NCBI RefSeq assembly: GCF_009796285.1
Contig: NZ_CP047020.1
Coordinates: forward strand, 4,216,001 to 4,280,000
DNA length: 64,000 nucleotides
Source of the DNA: Streptomyces broussonetiae
GTDB taxonomy: Bacteria; Actinomycetota; Actinomycetes; Streptomycetales; Streptomycetaceae
Reading direction: 5' to 3'
In this document: in pieces, positions 54,434 to 63,009 of the stretch
Position numbering within the stretch: the first letter of the stretch is position 1
Layout of the letters: each line of letters begins with the position of its first letter
Made by a program: the position numbers and the translations under genes
The notes under the pieces: generated by a model
Databases searched by the model: none
Told to the model about the DNA's origin: nothing
What the model saw: the letters and a program-made list of their open reading frames with translations, nothing else

Positions 54434-54909
54434 GCCCGGCTCCAGTCGCCCGACTTGCCGCCCGTCTTCTCTTCCACCCGTACGTCCGTGATGACCGCTC
54501 CCTTGTCGACCGCCTTCACCATGTCGATCACGGTGAGTGCGGCGACCGTCACGGCGGTGAGGGCCTCCATCTCGACGCCCGTGCGGTCCGTCGTCTTCAC
54601 GACGGCCTGGATCTCCACGGCGTCGTCCGCAACCGACAGATCCAGTTTCACACCGGACACCGACAACGGGTGACACAGCGGGATGAGGTCCGGGGTGCGC
54701 TTGGCGCCCATGATGCCCGCGATCCGCGCGGTGGCGAGGGCGTCCCCCTTGGGTACCCCCTCGCCGCGCAACAGCCCGACCACGCGGGGTGAGACAAGGA
54801 CACGGCCGCTGGCGCGGGCGGTGCGCGCGGTCACGTCCTTCCCGGATACGTCGACCATGCGGGCCGCGCCCGCCTCGTCGATGTGCGTCAGTCCGTCCTG
54901 CGTACTCAT
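54430..54909 (-). CDS. moaC: Cyclic pyranopterin monophosphate synthase
   Basis: 159 residues. Signature LIPLCHPLSVSGVKLDL and the active-site region EMEALTAVTVAALTVIDM with the KTGGKS loop near the C-terminus. It works with MoaA in the first step of molybdopterin synthesis; moaA is not in this window. Start ATG at 54909. Part of the moeA-moaC-mogA run. Confidence 0.95.
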   Translation of the reverse strand: MSTQDGLTHIDEAGAARMVDVSGKDVTARTARASGRVLVSPRVVGLLRGEGVPKGDALATARIAGIMGAKRTPDLIPLCHPLSVSGVKLDLSVADDAVEIQAVVKTTDRTGVEMEALTAVTVAALTVIDMVKAVDKGAVITDVRVEEKTGGKSGDWSRA

Positions 54910-55045
54910 GCTCTGTGCCGCTCCCGGTCCGGGCCCGTCGCAGTGCGGTGCACGGGCCTGTTGTGCGCGCCACGCTACCGCCAAGTCGGCGCGCGCACCG
55001 GGCCAGGACCCCTGTGGGGCCGTCGCATGCTCACGCGCGCGTGCC

Positions 55046-56368
55046 TCAGCCGAGCAGTACGACCTCGACCTCGGCGCCGGGCTCGACGGACTCCACGTCC
55101 TCGGGGACGACGATCAGCGCGTCGGCGTGCGCCAGCGCCGCGATCAGGTGCGAGCCGGTGCCGCCCACGAGGGTCACCTCGCCGTCTGCGTACGCGCCCC
55201 GCAGGAACTGCCGGCGCCCCTTGGGCGAGCGCAGCGCCTTGTCCGCCTCCAGACGGGCCCGGGTGCGGGGCCGGTGGACGTCCGTGAGGCCCATCAGTGT
55301 ACGGATGGCTGGGCGGACGAACAGCTCGAAGGAGACGTACGACGACACCGGGTTGCCGGGCAGGGCCAGGAGAGGCGTGTGATCGGGACCGATGGAGCCG
55401 AAACCCTGGGGCTTGCCGGGCTGCATGGCAAGCTTGCGGAACTCCACGCCGCCGCCCGCCTCGTCCTCGTCGCCTGCGTACGACAGCGCCTCCTTGACCA
55501 CGTCGTACGCCCCGACACTCACCCCGCCCGTGGTCACCAGCAGGTCGGCGCGGACGAGCTGGTCCTCGATGGCCGAGCGCAGGGTGTCGGTGTCGTCCGC
55601 GACGGCGCCCACCCGGTAGGCGATGGCACCGGCGTCCCGCGCGGCGGCGGTGAGGGCGAAGCTGTTGGAGTCGTAGATCTGGCCACCGGCCAGTTCCTCG
55701 CCGGGCTGGACGAGTTCGCTGCCGGTGGACAGGACGACCACGCGCGGGCGCGGGCGCACGCGTACCGTGCCGCGGCCGATCGCGGCGAGCAGCGCGATCT
55801 GCGGCGGGCCGAGGATCGTGCCGGCCTCCAGGGCGCGGTCACCGGCTTTCACGTCGCTGCCCTTGTCGCGCACGTGCGCGCGTGCCTCGACGGGGCGGTG
55901 CACGCGCACCTGTCCCTCGGCGCCCTCGGGGGCCAGGCTGCGCGCCCGCATTCCGCTCACCGGGCCCTCGCCGAGCCCGCCGTCGGTCCACTCGACGGGC
56001 ACGACGGCCTCGGCGCCGGGCGGCAGCGGGGCGCCGGTCATGATCCGGGCGGCCTGCCCGGGTCCGACGTGGACCAGGTCGGCCGTGCCCGCCGCGACAT
56101 CACCGACGACGTCCAGGACGGCCGGGAACTCCTCGCCGGCGCCCTCGACGTCCGCGACCCGGACCGCGTACCCGTCCATGGAGCTGTTGTCGAACGGCGG
56201 CAGGGACACCGGCACCGTGACGTCCTCGACCAGGACACAGCCCTGGGCGTCGAGCAGTTGCAGCTCGATCGGCTCGAGAGGGCGGACGGTCGAGAGGATG
56301 TCCTCCAGGTGCTCGTCCACCGACCACAGGTCGTCCGGGCCGGTAGGGCGGGTCGCGGCGCTGCTCAA
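55046..56368 (-). CDS. moeA: Molybdopterin molybdotransferase / gephyrin-like Glp
   Basis: 440 residues. MoeA motifs: DNSSMDGYAVR, MTGAPLPPGAEAVVPVEW, STGSELVQPGEE, VTTGGVSVGAYDVV and LALPGNPVSSYVSFE. It inserts molybdate into adenylated molybdopterin. In corynebacteria a related protein, Glp, binds FtsZ and the membrane receptor GlpR; with a SepX/GlpR-like gene nearby, this copy is the likely Glp. The TTG start at 56368 overlaps the galU stop (TTGA). A 136-base gap separates it from moaC. Confidence 0.92.
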   Translation of the reverse strand: MSSAATRPTGPDDLWSVDEHLEDILSTVRPLEPIELQLLDAQGCVLVEDVTVPVSLPPFDNSSMDGYAVRVADVEGAGEEFPAVLDVVGDVAAGTADLVHVGPGQAARIMTGAPLPPGAEAVVPVEWTDGGLGEGPVSGMRARSLAPEGAEGQVRVHRPVEARAHVRDKGSDVKAGDRALEAGTILGPPQIALLAAIGRGTVRVRPRPRVVVLSTGSELVQPGEELAGGQIYDSNSFALTAAARDAGAIAYRVGAVADDTDTLRSAIEDQLVRADLLVTTGGVSVGAYDVVKEALSYAGDEDEAGGGVEFRKLAMQPGKPQGFGSIGPDHTPLLALPGNPVSSYVSFELFVRPAIRTLMGLTDVHRPRTRARLEADKALRSPKGRRQFLRGAYADGEVTLVGGTGSHLIAALAHADALIVVPEDVESVEPGAEVEVVLLG

Positions 56369-57276
56369 GATTGCTGCATCTCCTCGGCTACGTAACTGCG
56401 AAGCCAGGCCCGGAAGTCCGGGCCCAGGTCTTCACGTTCGCACGCGAGCCTGACAATGGCACGCAGATAGTCGCCACGGTCACCGGTGTCGTAGCGACGG
56501 CCCTTGAAGACGACGCCGTGCACCGGACCGCCGACCTTCTCGTCCTGCGCGAGCTGCTGGAGGGCGTCGGTGAGCTGGATCTCGCCACCGCGGCCCGGCT
56601 CGGTCTGGCGAAGTATGTCGAAGATGTGCGGGTCGAGAACGTAGCGGCCGATGACCGCGTAGTTCGACGGGGCGTCCGCCGGGTCCGGCTTCTCGACCAG
56701 TCCGGTCACGCGCACGACGTCGCCGTCTGCCGTCGCCTCCACGGCCGCGCAGCCGTAGAGGTGGATCTGCTCGGGCGCGACCTCCATCAGGGCGATCACA
56801 CTGCCGCCGTGCCGCTCCTGGATCTCGATCATGCGCTGGAGCAGCGAGTCACGCGGGTCGATCAGGTCGTCACCGAGAAGGACCGCGAAGGGCTCGTGAC
56901 CCACGTGCGGGGCGGCGCACAGAACGGCGTGACCGAGGCCCCTGGGGTCGCCCTGGCGCACGTAGTGCATGGTCGCCAGATCGCTGGACTCCCGCACCTT
57001 CGCGAGCCGCTTCTCGTCGCCCTTCTTCTCGAGCGCCGACTCCAGCTCGTAATTGCGGTCGAAGTGGTCCTCGAGGGGCCGCTTGTTGCGCCCGGTGACC
57101 ATGAGTACGTCGTCGAGCCCCGCCGCCACGGCCTCCTCGACCACGTACTGGATCGCGGGCTTGTCGACGACCGGCAGCATCTCCTTGGGAGTGGCCTTGG
57201 TGGCCGGCAGGAACCGGGTACCGAGGCCTGCCGCGGGAATGACAGCCTTGCTGATCCTGGGGTGCGACTGAGTCAT
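56365..57276 (-). CDS. galU: UTP-glucose-1-phosphate uridylyltransferase
   Basis: 303 residues. N-terminal PAAGLGTRFLPATKATPKEM nucleotide-binding signature, then LLGDDLIDPRDS and VEKPDPADAPSNYA. It makes UDP-glucose, feeding cell-wall sugars and, through galE earlier in this window, the Leloir pathway. First gene of the run galU-moeA-moaC-mogA-rimJ; its stop overlaps the moeA TTG. ATG at 57276. Confidence 0.94.
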   Translation of the reverse strand: MTQSHPRISKAVIPAAGLGTRFLPATKATPKEMLPVVDKPAIQYVVEEAVAAGLDDVLMVTGRNKRPLEDHFDRNYELESALEKKGDEKRLAKVRESSDLATMHYVRQGDPRGLGHAVLCAAPHVGHEPFAVLLGDDLIDPRDSLLQRMIEIQERHGGSVIALMEVAPEQIHLYGCAAVEATADGDVVRVTGLVEKPDPADAPSNYAVIGRYVLDPHIFDILRQTEPGRGGEIQLTDALQQLAQDEKVGGPVHGVVFKGRRYDTGDRGDYLRAIVRLACEREDLGPDFRAWLRSYVAEEMQQS

Positions 57277-57377
57277 GCCCGCCACCATAACCGGTGCCTT
57301 TGTGGAGAATCTGTAGCTCCGGTTGGTTGGCCCTTTATGACTGGATTGAACAATCGAGAAGGGCGCGAGAACGACCA

Positions 57378-57998
57378 GTGGAACACAACGGACGCACGAG
57401 CGAGCCTGACAAGCGAACGTTGCGGCGGGAGTTCCTCGCGGTGAGGAACAGGTTGCCTGCCGATGACATCGACGCATCGGGCCGCGCGCTGGCGGAGCGC
57501 GCCCTGGAGCTGCCCGAGCTGGCGGGGGCGCGCACGGTGGCGGCGTACGTCTCCGTGGGGAGCGAGCCGGGCACGCGGGCGCTGCTGGACGCGCTGCGCG
57601 CGCGGGGCACACGGGTCCTGCTCCCCGCCCTCCTGCCCGACAACGACCTGGACTGGGGCGAGTACACCGGCCCGAACTCCCTCGCGCGGGTCCAACACAG
57701 CGGGAAAATGGCACTTTTCGAGCCCAGGAGCGCGCGCCTCGGCCCGGACGCCGTGACCTCCGCCGACGTGGTCCTTCTGCCCGGGCTCGCGGTGGACGCG
57801 CGCGGGATGCGCCTGGGGCGTGGCGGAGGGTCGTACGACCGTGTGCTGGCCCGTCTGGAGCGGGCAGGCGCACACCCTCGGCTCGTGGTGCTGCTGTACG
57901 ACACGGAGGTCGTCGCGCACGTCCCGGTGGAGGCGCACGACAAGCCGGTGCACGCGGTGGTGACTCCCTCCGGCGCGCGCCGTTTCCCGAGCGCCTGA
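57378..57998 (+). CDS. 5-formyltetrahydrofolate cyclo-ligase
   Basis: 206 residues. The ATP/Mg loop GMRLGRGGGSYDRVLARL near the C-terminus and KRTLRREFLAVRNRLP at the N-terminus are diagnostic. It converts 5-formyl-THF to methenyl-THF. The GTG at 57378 (MEHNGRTSEPDKR) lies in an arginine-rich stretch with weak Shine-Dalgarno; the upstream start at 57294 is unlikely as it overlaps the promoter and adds Trp/Leu residues unknown in homologues. Divergent from galU. Confidence 0.9.
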   Translation: MEHNGRTSEPDKRTLRREFLAVRNRLPADDIDASGRALAERALELPELAGARTVAAYVSVGSEPGTRALLDALRARGTRVLLPALLPDNDLDWGEYTGPNSLARVQHSGKMALFEPRSARLGPDAVTSADVVLLPGLAVDARGMRLGRGGGSYDRVLARLERAGAHPRLVVLLYDTEVVAHVPVEAHDKPVHAVVTPSGARRFPSA

Positions 57999-58057
57999 CG
58001 CGGCGCCCGCACACCCCGCCGCGCCGGCCAACACCGCGCGCCAAGCCCCCCGACGGA

Positions 58058-58093
58058 AAACGGCCCTCCACGCGTGCGCGTGGAGGGCCGTTT
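58058..58093. terminator. Bidirectional terminator after cyclo-ligase and acylase genes
   Basis: aaacggccctccacgc (58058-58073) pairs perfectly with gcgtggagggccgttt (58078-58093), 16 bp with a 4-base loop, closed by a-t pairs. It lies between two convergent genes. Confidence 0.9.
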
Positions 58094-58114
58094 CGGGTCC
58101 GTGCCGTCAGGTGC

Positions 58115-60949
58115 TCACGGCTTGAGCGTGAGCGTGTCGCTCGTGCTGCTGTCGACCGCCTTGCCCGAGAACGACCAGGGCAGCAGTTCACCCTTGGCCC
58201 ACAGGCTCGTCTGGTCCGTGTAGTGCGCGCTGAAGGCGTGCCCGGAGGCACCGGTCAGGTTGATCCACTTGGACTTGTCGAAGTCGGCGAGGTTGACGAC
58301 CATCCGCATCGACGGCACCCAGACGACGCCATAGCCGCCCGCGGCGTTCCAGCCGGTCGCGTTGACCGTGGCCTCGCCGCCGCTGAGCTTCCAGGGGCCG
58401 CGGTTGAGGATGTACTGGAGGACCTGGGGCCCGTCGGTGCCGAGCGTCTGGTTCTTGAGGAACAGGCGGTGCAGCCGGCCCCAGCTCCAGGTGTCGATGT
58501 CCTTGCCGAGCTTGGCGGTCAGCTCCCAGCGGGCGTCGATCATGGCGCGGGCGAAGAGCTGGTCCATGTTGTTCGCGGCGGGGCGGGTGCCCGACTTGGG
58601 CGTCTTCCACCAGTCGCTGTCCGGCTTGTCCATCAGGTTGCGCACGACCTCGAACCAGCGGTCGCCGCCGTCCGGCTGCGCCTGGTCGGCGTCGCGCTCG
58701 CCGCACTCGCGCACCTTGGTGTCGTCGTCCACCGGACCGGTGCTGTCGATCTTGCTGACCCACAGGCACTGCCCCTGGACGCGCAGCTCCTTGGGGAGCT
58801 TGTTGCCGAAGGCGAGCTTGAGGATGTTGCGCCACACGGAGTTGAAGTACGCCGCCGCCGCGGAGTCGGAGTCCTGGGTGTAGTCCCAGCCCTCCAGCAG
58901 CTTCTGCGCCTGACGCACGTTCTTGTCGTCGAGGTTGATCTTCAGCAGCCTGGGCACCAGGAGCTTGGCGATCTCGCTGCTGTTGTCCAGCTGCATCTGC
59001 CGCATGTCGTCGGTGGAGATCTTGCCGCCGTCCTTGATCTTGGACTCGATCAGGTCGGTGATGCGCTGGCTGCGCGTGCCGTAGCCCCAGTCGGTGGTGA
59101 GCGTGTAGGGGTACTTGCTCTTGTCGACCACGGCCTGGTTGGCGGTGACGATGTAGCCGCGCTTGGGGTTGAACTCGTAGGGCAGTTCGCCCTGCTTGAT
59201 GAAGCCGGTCCAGCGGTACTTCGAATCCCATCCCGGCGCCGGGATGGAGCCGTCGTCCGCCGAGGAGCGCGTGGGGATCTTGCCGGGCAGCGTGTAGCCG
59301 ATGTTGTTGTCCGTGTCGGCGTAGACCAGGTTCTGCGAGGGCACGTCGAACCGGGCGGCCGCCTGCCGGAACTCGCTCCAGTTCGCGGCCTTGTCGAGGG
59401 CGAAGATGGCGTCCATGGAGGTGCCCGGGTCGAGCGCGGTCCACCTCAGGGCGATGCCGTAGCCGTCACCGCGGTCGGGCGCGGCGGTGTTGACCGTGGC
59501 CCTCTTGCCGACCTGGACCAGTTCGTCGTCACGGTCGGACAGCAGCGGCATCCCGTCCTGGGTCTGACGGACGACGATCGTCTTGGCCGAGCCGCCGGCG
59601 ACGTTGATGGTCTCCTCGCGGGTCTTGAAGGGCCGGACCTTGCCGTCGTACAGGTAGCCGTTCGCGGTCACCTTCTCCAGGTAGAGGTCGGTGACGTCGA
59701 CCCCGGAGTTGGTCATGCCCCAGGCGATGTCGGCGTTGTGGCCGATGATCACACCGGGCATGCCGGCAAAGGTGTACCCGGTGACGTCGTACTGGCACTT
59801 GCTGGAGACGGTTCGGCAGTGCAGGCCCATCTGGTACCAGACGGACGGCAGGGACGCCGAAAGGTGCGGATCGTTGGCGAGCAGCGGCTTGCCGGTGATG
59901 GTGTACTGCCCGGAGACGACCCAGGAGTTGGAGCCGATCCCCTGGCCGTTCACGCCGACGGCGGTCGGGACGTTGTCCAGGACGTTGTAGAGGCCCCCCA
60001 GCTGGCTCGTGAGCGACGACCCCGACGCGGTCGAGGTGGAGGAGCCGGTCGTGCCCGTCGCGCCGCCGGAGGTACCCGTGGCGCCCGTGGTGCCGCCGGT
60101 CGTACCGGACGTGCCGGTCACCCCCGTCGTGCCGCCGCTCTGGGAGGTGCCCGAGGAGCCGCTCTGCTGGAAGGTCTTGGTCAGCTGGTTGTACTGGCCT
60201 TCCTGCACGATCGGCTTGTTACGGCTGTAGGGGTACTCCGGGTACAGGTCCTGGATCTGCTGCGGCCCGAGGCGGCTGGTCATCAGGGCGCGGTCGATCT
60301 CGTCCTGCATGTTGCCGCGCAGGTCCCAGGCCATCGCCTTCAGCCAGGAGATGGAGTCGACCGGGGTCCACGGCTGTGGCGTGTAGTCGTTGGTGAAGTT
60401 CAGCGCCGCGTACTCCAGGGAGATGTCCTTGCCGTCCTTGCCCTGGATGTAGGCGTTGACACCCTTGGAATACGCCTGGAGGTACTGCTTCGTGGAGGCC
60501 GACAGCTTGGTGTCGTACTCCTGCTTGGCGATCCGGTCCCAGCCGAGCGTGCGCAGGAACTCGTCGTTCTTGACCTGCCCCTTGCCGAACATCTCGGACA
60601 GGCGCCCGGAGGTCATGTGCCGGCGCACGTCCATCTCGTAGAACCGGTCCTGTGCCTGGACATAGCCCTGCGCCATGAACAGGTCCTCGTCGGAGGACGC
60701 GTAGATCTGCGGGATGCCGTTGCCGTCGCGCTTGACGTCGACCGGTCCGGACAGTCCCTGGAGCGTGATCGATCCTGTGGTCTGCGGGAAGGAGGCGCGA
60801 ACCGTGCTGATCGACCAGTACGCCCCGTAGGCAATGCCTCCGACGATGGCCAGGACCAGTACCAGCACGATGAGTCGGGCTCTGCGCCCCTTCTTCCTGC
60901 CGGACTTGGCGGGCTTGTCACCCGTTGTGGCGGTGGTGTTCGGGGGCAT
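58115..60949 (-). CDS. Penicillin-acylase-family Ntn hydrolase, membrane-anchored
   Basis: 944 residues. One N-terminal helix after a basic segment (SGRKKGRRARLIVLVLVLAI), then the alpha chain, a spacer, and the beta chain. The autoprocessing site with catalytic Ser is in GIGSNSWVVSG (Ser after Gly-Ile-Gly). Substrate-pocket segments include GHNADIAWGMTNSGVDVTDL. A Gly/Ser/Thr-rich spacer of about 60 residues (TTGVTGTSGTTGG, GATGTSGGATGTTG) lies before the nucleophile. Natural substrates are usually N-acyl compounds such as quorum signals or amide lipids, not penicillin. The ATG at 60949 follows GGACAGC. Confidence 0.9.
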   Translation of the reverse strand: MPPNTTATTGDKPAKSGRKKGRRARLIVLVLVLAIVGGIAYGAYWSISTVRASFPQTTGSITLQGLSGPVDVKRDGNGIPQIYASSDEDLFMAQGYVQAQDRFYEMDVRRHMTSGRLSEMFGKGQVKNDEFLRTLGWDRIAKQEYDTKLSASTKQYLQAYSKGVNAYIQGKDGKDISLEYAALNFTNDYTPQPWTPVDSISWLKAMAWDLRGNMQDEIDRALMTSRLGPQQIQDLYPEYPYSRNKPIVQEGQYNQLTKTFQQSGSSGTSQSGGTTGVTGTSGTTGGTTGATGTSGGATGTTGSSTSTASGSSLTSQLGGLYNVLDNVPTAVGVNGQGIGSNSWVVSGQYTITGKPLLANDPHLSASLPSVWYQMGLHCRTVSSKCQYDVTGYTFAGMPGVIIGHNADIAWGMTNSGVDVTDLYLEKVTANGYLYDGKVRPFKTREETINVAGGSAKTIVVRQTQDGMPLLSDRDDELVQVGKRATVNTAAPDRGDGYGIALRWTALDPGTSMDAIFALDKAANWSEFRQAAARFDVPSQNLVYADTDNNIGYTLPGKIPTRSSADDGSIPAPGWDSKYRWTGFIKQGELPYEFNPKRGYIVTANQAVVDKSKYPYTLTTDWGYGTRSQRITDLIESKIKDGGKISTDDMRQMQLDNSSEIAKLLVPRLLKINLDDKNVRQAQKLLEGWDYTQDSDSAAAAYFNSVWRNILKLAFGNKLPKELRVQGQCLWVSKIDSTGPVDDDTKVRECGERDADQAQPDGGDRWFEVVRNLMDKPDSDWWKTPKSGTRPAANNMDQLFARAMIDARWELTAKLGKDIDTWSWGRLHRLFLKNQTLGTDGPQVLQYILNRGPWKLSGGEATVNATGWNAAGGYGVVWVPSMRMVVNLADFDKSKWINLTGASGHAFSAHYTDQTSLWAKGELLPWSFSGKAVDSSTSDTLTLKP

Positions 60950-61217
60950 CGCTGTCCTTGCTGTCCTAACGCGAGCGGCAGGTCGGGCTGTGACTTTGAA
61001 TGAGCGCTGGAGCAACCATAGGCGTAGGGCCCTGTCCCACTTGACGCGGAGTGGGGAACCAGCGTGTACGGGCGTTCGATCTTCCCCCGGCGAGCGTCAA
61101 GAAAGCGTCAAGAGTTAGGTAAGGTAACGAAGTACTTGGGTGCGGTGCGCCGCAGCCTCGGGTCTTGTGTACGTGCGCTCGCGCGCCCCGCGCGCGAGCC
61201 AAGGAAGGGAACCGCCG

Positions 61218-62723
61218 CTGACTGTTCACCACCTCAACCAGCTCCTGCTCGTCTGCTCCCTGGTCCTGCTCGTCGCCGTCGCGGCCGTGCGGATCTCCTC
61301 CCGCAGCGGGCTCCCCAGCCTGCTCGTGTACCTGGGGATCGGCGTCCTCATGGGCCAGGACGGCATCGGGCACATCCACTTCAGCAGCGCCGCGATGACC
61401 CAGGTCATGGGGTACGCGGCCCTGGTCGTGATCCTTGCCGAGGGCGGTCTCGGCACGAAGTGGAAGGAGGTCCGGCCGGTCCTGGCGTCGGCCTCCGTCC
61501 TGGCGACCGCCGGAGTCGCCATCAGCGTGGGCGTCACCGCCGCGGGCGCGCACTACCTGGTCGGACTGGAGTGGCGGCAGGCGCTCATCGTCGGCGCGGT
61601 GGTGTCGTCGACGGACGCGGCCGCGGTCTTCTCGGTCCTGCGGAGAATTCCCCTCCCCGCGCGCGTGACGGGCACGCTGGAGGCGGAGTCCGGCTTCAAC
61701 GACGCCCCGGTGGTCATCCTGGTCGTCGCCTTCTGCACGGCCGGACCCGTCGAGCACTGGTACGTCCTGCTGGCCGAGATTCTCCTGGAGCTGGCGGTGG
61801 GCGCCGTCATAGGGCTCGCGGTGGGCTGGTTCGGCTCCTGGGGGCTCAAGCACGTGGCGCTGCCCGCCTCCGGCCTCTACCCGATCGCCGTCCTGGCCAT
61901 CGCCGTGACGGCGTACGCCGCCGGCGCCCTGGGCCACGGCAGCGGATTCCTCGCCGTCTACCTGGCCTCGATGGTGCTCGGCAATGCCAAGCTGCCGCAC
62001 TGGCCCGCCACCCGCGGCTTCGCCGAGGGGCTCGGCTGGATCGCCCAGATCGGCATGTTCGTCCTGCTCGGCCTGCTGGTCACCCCGCACGAGCTGGGCG
62101 ACGACGTCTGGCCCGCCCTGGTGATCGGGCTGGTCCTGACCATGGTGGCCCGCCCGCTGAGCGTGGTCCTCAGCCTCGCGCCGTTCCGCGTGCGTTGGCA
62201 GGAGCAGACGCTCATGTCGTGGGCCGGACTGCGAGGTGCCGTGCCCATCATCCTGGCGACCATCCCGATGGTGAACGGCGTCGACGGCAGCCGCCGCATC
62301 TTCAACATCGTCTTCGTGCTGGTCGTGGTCTACACCCTGGTCCAGGGGCCGACCCTGCCCTGGGTCGCGCGCACACTGCGCCTCGGCGAGGAGGGCGAGG
62401 CCTCCGACCTCGGCATCGAGTCGGCGCCCCTGGAGCGGCTGCGCGGGCACCTGCTCTCCGTCTCGATCCCCGAGGGATCCCGGATGCACGGCGTGGAGGT
62501 CAACGAGCTGCGGCTGCCGGCCGGCGCCGCCGTCACCCTCGTCGTGCGCGACGCAGAATCGTTCGTTCCGCTGCCTACGACGGTGCTGCGCCGGGGCGAC
62601 GAGCTGCTAGTCGTCGCAACCGATCCGGTGCGCGACGCGGCCGAGCGGCGCCTGCGCGCGGTCGCCCACGGCGGCAAGCTGGCGGGCTGGCTGGGCACGA
62701 ACGGAGCGGGCGCCACGCGATGA
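61218..62723 (+). CDS. Potassium/proton antiporter with TrkA-C domain (NhaP2-like)
   Basis: 501 residues. About 12 transmembrane helices (SLVLLVAVAAVRIS; LLVYLGIGVLMGQDG). The ion-binding segment VVSSTDAAAVFSVLRRIPLP and GFNDAPVVILVVAF carry conserved Asp residues, and the cytoplasmic C-terminus has a TrkA_C fold (VNELRLPAGAAVTLVVRD). It exports K+ in exchange for H+. The start is set at CTG 61218 (product MTVHHLNQLL) after GGAAGGGA, because homologues begin there; CTG starts are rare, so a GTG further upstream is possible. Confidence 0.85.
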   Translation: MTVHHLNQLLLVCSLVLLVAVAAVRISSRSGLPSLLVYLGIGVLMGQDGIGHIHFSSAAMTQVMGYAALVVILAEGGLGTKWKEVRPVLASASVLATAGVAISVGVTAAGAHYLVGLEWRQALIVGAVVSSTDAAAVFSVLRRIPLPARVTGTLEAESGFNDAPVVILVVAFCTAGPVEHWYVLLAEILLELAVGAVIGLAVGWFGSWGLKHVALPASGLYPIAVLAIAVTAYAAGALGHGSGFLAVYLASMVLGNAKLPHWPATRGFAEGLGWIAQIGMFVLLGLLVTPHELGDDVWPALVIGLVLTMVARPLSVVLSLAPFRVRWQEQTLMSWAGLRGAVPIILATIPMVNGVDGSRRIFNIVFVLVVVYTLVQGPTLPWVARTLRLGEEGEASDLGIESAPLERLRGHLLSVSIPEGSRMHGVEVNELRLPAGAAVTLVVRDAESFVPLPTTVLRRGDELLVVATDPVRDAAERRLRAVAHGGKLAGWLGTNGAGATR

Positions 62724-62742
62724 GCTGGGAAAGCATGCGTTA

Positions 62743-62818
62743 CAGGTGGGTTTCACACGATTCGCACCTATGCCAATCACAGGTGAACCTCGCCGACCGT
62801 GCTCGTTTTCACAGGTGC
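62743..62818. repeat. Three acaggtg repeats upstream of the MFS gene
   Basis: acaggtg at 62743-62749, 62780-62786 and 62812-62818, with the inverse cgcacct at 62765-62771. Together they form a cluster of like and opposed motifs in the intergenic region. Cause unknown; a repressor array is possible. Confidence 0.45.
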
Positions 62819-63009
62819 ACAAGCCTTTGACCCCTGTAACATGAAGGCACCAGATCGAACCAACTCTGTCTGATGCAGAGCTGGCGCGACCGTATGGCGG
62901 CCGGAACGCCCTCCGCAATGGCACCGGTATCTACCGCAGTTCCGCGCAAGAGGACAGCTCTCGGTGCCCCCGCACGGGCGCGCTACCAGGCGGAAGAAAG
63001 GCACGGGCC

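Noticed and set aside
61115-61133. IdeR/DmdR-like iron box (ttaggtaaggtaacg)
   Set aside because: Only the left half fits the consensus TTAGGTTAGGCTCACCTAA; the right half does not.
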